A stretch of 64,000 bases of DNA, from assembly GCA_002786025.1 (NCBI GenBank), contig NHNW01000058.1:248001-312000 (forward strand), read 5' to 3'. The stretch's first letter is position 1; every line of letters starts with the position of its first letter. Source of the stretch: Zasmidium citrigriseum. Lineage: Eukaryota > Ascomycota > Dothideomycetes > Mycosphaerellales > Mycosphaerellaceae. This document shows positions 62,299 through 64,000 of this stretch, one piece after another. The notes beneath the pieces are model-generated. The model was not told the DNA's origin, made no database searches, and saw only the letters and a program-made list of their open reading frames with translations. The position numbers and the translations under genes were made by a program.

Positions 62299-63467
62299 CT
62301 AGAGATCATTATACCCCAGCACCCTCTTCTCAACCCCCAAATCCGCCACCGCCCAAGTCCACGCCCTCCCCGCCTCCCCAAAAAACAAACTCTCCGGACT
62401 GGAACTCTTCTCCAACATCCCATCCTTCTCCATACTCTTCATCTCATGGCCCGTCGTATACGTCAAGAAATGCTCAAACTCCGCCGTCTCCAACGCAAGA
62501 GCATTCCCCGAAATCCCGTGGCACAAGCAAGGTTCCTTCGTCAGGAGACCGCGCTCGAGGACGCACTCCCGGCCTTTGGTTATGGCTTTGTCGATTTTGT
62601 CCTGTAGGTTCGGGAAGTGGGAGCGGATGCTCAGGAGGGAGGTGACGACTCCTGGGGCGCCGTGACAGATCTGCACGAGACGGTCGCGCTCGGGCGGGAC
62701 GCTGGAGGGGAAGTTCCCGCTGTCGTATTGGTAGGTCAGGAGCACGGCGAGTTCGGTCTCCATTTTCTCGGCGTATTTCGCCGGGTTCGTGAGGACGACT
62801 TGGGTGATGATGCCCATGGCGCCGTGGATGGCGCCGATGTAGGTCTTGCCGCGCCATTTCCAGGGCCGCGGGCTGTCGAGGATGGCGTCGATGACGTCGT
62901 CTTGGGTGTCGGTGAGGAGTTGGAGGGTTTTGGGGTCGTCGATGAAACTGGCCTTCACCAGGCGGAGGAGGTAGAGGTATCCTGCTCGACCGTAGAGCAT
63001 CTCGTTCTCCGTCTCCGGATCAATCGCCTCCGCGCTGTAATCACACAGATTTGCCGCCATCTCTGCGTCCTTACTACTCGCTGCCCCAATCGCCAGCAGA
63101 GCCAAAATGTCATCCGTGATCCCACATTTTCCGATCGAAGGGCCCGGGTACGAGGCGATGTTGTCTTGGGCTTGTTTCAGGTATGCCGCTGACCAGGTGC
63201 CCAGGGCGTGGGATTCGATGACGAGGTCGGGGTACATTTGCTGGAGGACCAGGAAGACGTAGGCAACGCTGACGGGGCCTTTGAAGAGCCCGCCGCCCGG
63301 GCGGACTTCGTTGGGTGGGTGGTCGTTGACGAGGCGGGTGAGGGATGCTTCGAGCTGGCGGCGGGGGTCTAGATGTGTCAGTGAGGTGGTGGAGGTGTTT
63401 GGAGGGAACATGGGTGCGTACCACGCCGCGCCAACGGGGCATCGTTCTTGAAGTATCGCGGCGGCAT
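62299..63467 (-). CDS. LanC-like (lanthionine synthetase C-like) protein (two exons)
   Basis: Exon 1 (63,422-63,467) encodes MPPRYFKNDAPLARR. A 53-bp intron (63,369-63,421; GTACGC donor, CACTGACA branch, CTAG acceptor) leads to exon 2 (62,299-63,368), for 371 residues. LanC-family landmarks are in order: GLFKGPVSVAYVFL (barrel repeat 1), LYGRAGYLYLLRL, KWRGKTYIGAIHGAMGI (H197), ICHGAPGV with zinc ligand C250, CLCHGISGNALAL with zinc ligands C298 and H299, and a final FFGEAG segment. Eukaryotic LanC-like proteins bind zinc and glutathione, and mammalian members add glutathione to dehydroamino acids in damaged phosphoproteins. Fungal members are common and little studied. No lanthipeptide precursor or LanM/LanB partner is nearby, so a housekeeping role is likelier than peptide synthesis. 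Confidence 0.85.
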
Positions 63468-64000
63468 GGTCGTGAGGCGGTCAGGCTCCGGTCATTGAAG
63501 TGGATGCCCGAGTCACCAAATCGCAGGTCTCCCTCCAGCTCAGTCGCACTGGTGAGGTGTCGGTGTTCGTATGTTCAAAAGGTAGAGGTCCAAGGTCGAA
63601 GGTCGCAGTCCAGGTGGTTGTGTTGTCACATAGTGTCGTTGTCAAGTGCGAACTTCGAAGAGAGCTCAAGACAAGGATTCCATGTGACACGCGAAGGCCC
63701 GTCGTCCAAAACTGCCCAATTCTGACGTAGCTGCAAGCCACCGAACAGCTCTCACTTGAGCCGCATCGAATCACGAGATTACATGTGTTCGTAGGGGCTC
63801 CGTTTGAAGAGGTTTCATTCACAGATTGAGGGGCGGGAATGAAATGAGCAAGTATGAATGATGGGTCATTAAGGTGTCTTGGCGGCTTCCAAGGTTTGTA
63901 AACTGAGCTGTGAGTGAATGAAAAGGGCTCGCCAAGTCATCTTTCATCCAGCCAGATGATGTTCATACTCTCTCTATTATGCAGTGCCACCTCAGCACAC
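63468..64000. other. Upstream region of the LanC-like gene
   Basis: About 0.5 kb up to the window edge. It should contain the LanC-like gene's promoter. No TATA box, RNA gene or conserved coding frame was recognised; short frames on both strands look like chance. Confidence 0.5.

Noticed and set aside
61882..62607. A 241-codon plus-strand frame overlapping the 3' end of the LanC-like gene
   Set aside because: It is basic and repetitive (Pro, His, Arg) and antisense to the well-supported LanC-like exon with its zinc ligands; no family resemblance.
62617..63192. A 191-codon plus-strand frame inside the LanC-like gene
   Set aside because: It is a shadow of the LanC-like exon and has a Gly/Val/Glu-rich antisense composition.

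Overview
The window comes from a filamentous ascomycete (Pezizomycotina). The evidence is short introns of 47-55 bp with GTAYGY-type donors and CTAAC/CTGAC branch sites, fungal-type orthologues of polo kinase, OPA3 and LanC-like proteins, and a very large block carrying the signature of repeat-induced point mutation (RIP). A dothideomycete is plausible but is only an inference. The window has two halves with a sharp border near 52.92 kb.

Positions 1 to about 52,920 form one RIP-mutated, transposon-derived block. CA and TG dinucleotides are almost absent, TA is saturated and CG is kept. No intact gene survives. If TAG is read as former CAG or TGG, TAA as former CAA and ATA as former ATG, very long reading frames reappear. 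By eye these are four paralogous SNF2/SF2-type helicase relics (about 7.4-11.7, 14.2-17.9, 35.3-39.5 and 42.6-46.9 kb, all plus strand). There are two Plavaka-type (CACTA-like) transposase relics (18.4-21.8 and 48.4-51.9 kb, plus strand). A Ty3-like reverse transcriptase/RNase H relic lies on the minus strand at 23.57-29.83 kb. Several paired relics are unidentified: ORF-B and ORF-C at 3.1-5.6 kb and again at 30.4-33.2 kb, and ORF-S at 12.4-12.9 and 47.3-48.0 kb. The order B(-), C(+), helicase, helicase, Plavaka occurs twice, which suggests two old copies of one multi-gene mobile element. Between the relics lie a duplicated 1.2 kb palindromic repeat (plus a third copy of its foldback end), 93-94 bp satellites with a CGAAACGCGAG core, several hairpins, and an 8-bp tandem array at the right border.

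Positions 52.94-64.0 kb are ordinary gene-dense sequence. In order it holds: a 3'-truncated secreted isochorismatase-like gene abutting the block (minus), a predicted mitochondrial conserved protein (minus), a basic hypothetical protein (minus), a conserved hypothetical with an unresolved start (minus), an OPA3-like protein (minus), a polo-like kinase (plus, three exons) and a LanC-like protein (minus, two exons). OPA3 and the polo kinase are divergently transcribed from a 360 bp spacer; the polo kinase and LanC genes converge. No RNA gene or CRISPR array was seen.

Coordinates of the degraded relics are approximate. They rest on hand translation that ignores RIP stops. Intron boundaries in the right-hand genes were placed by splice consensus and frame.
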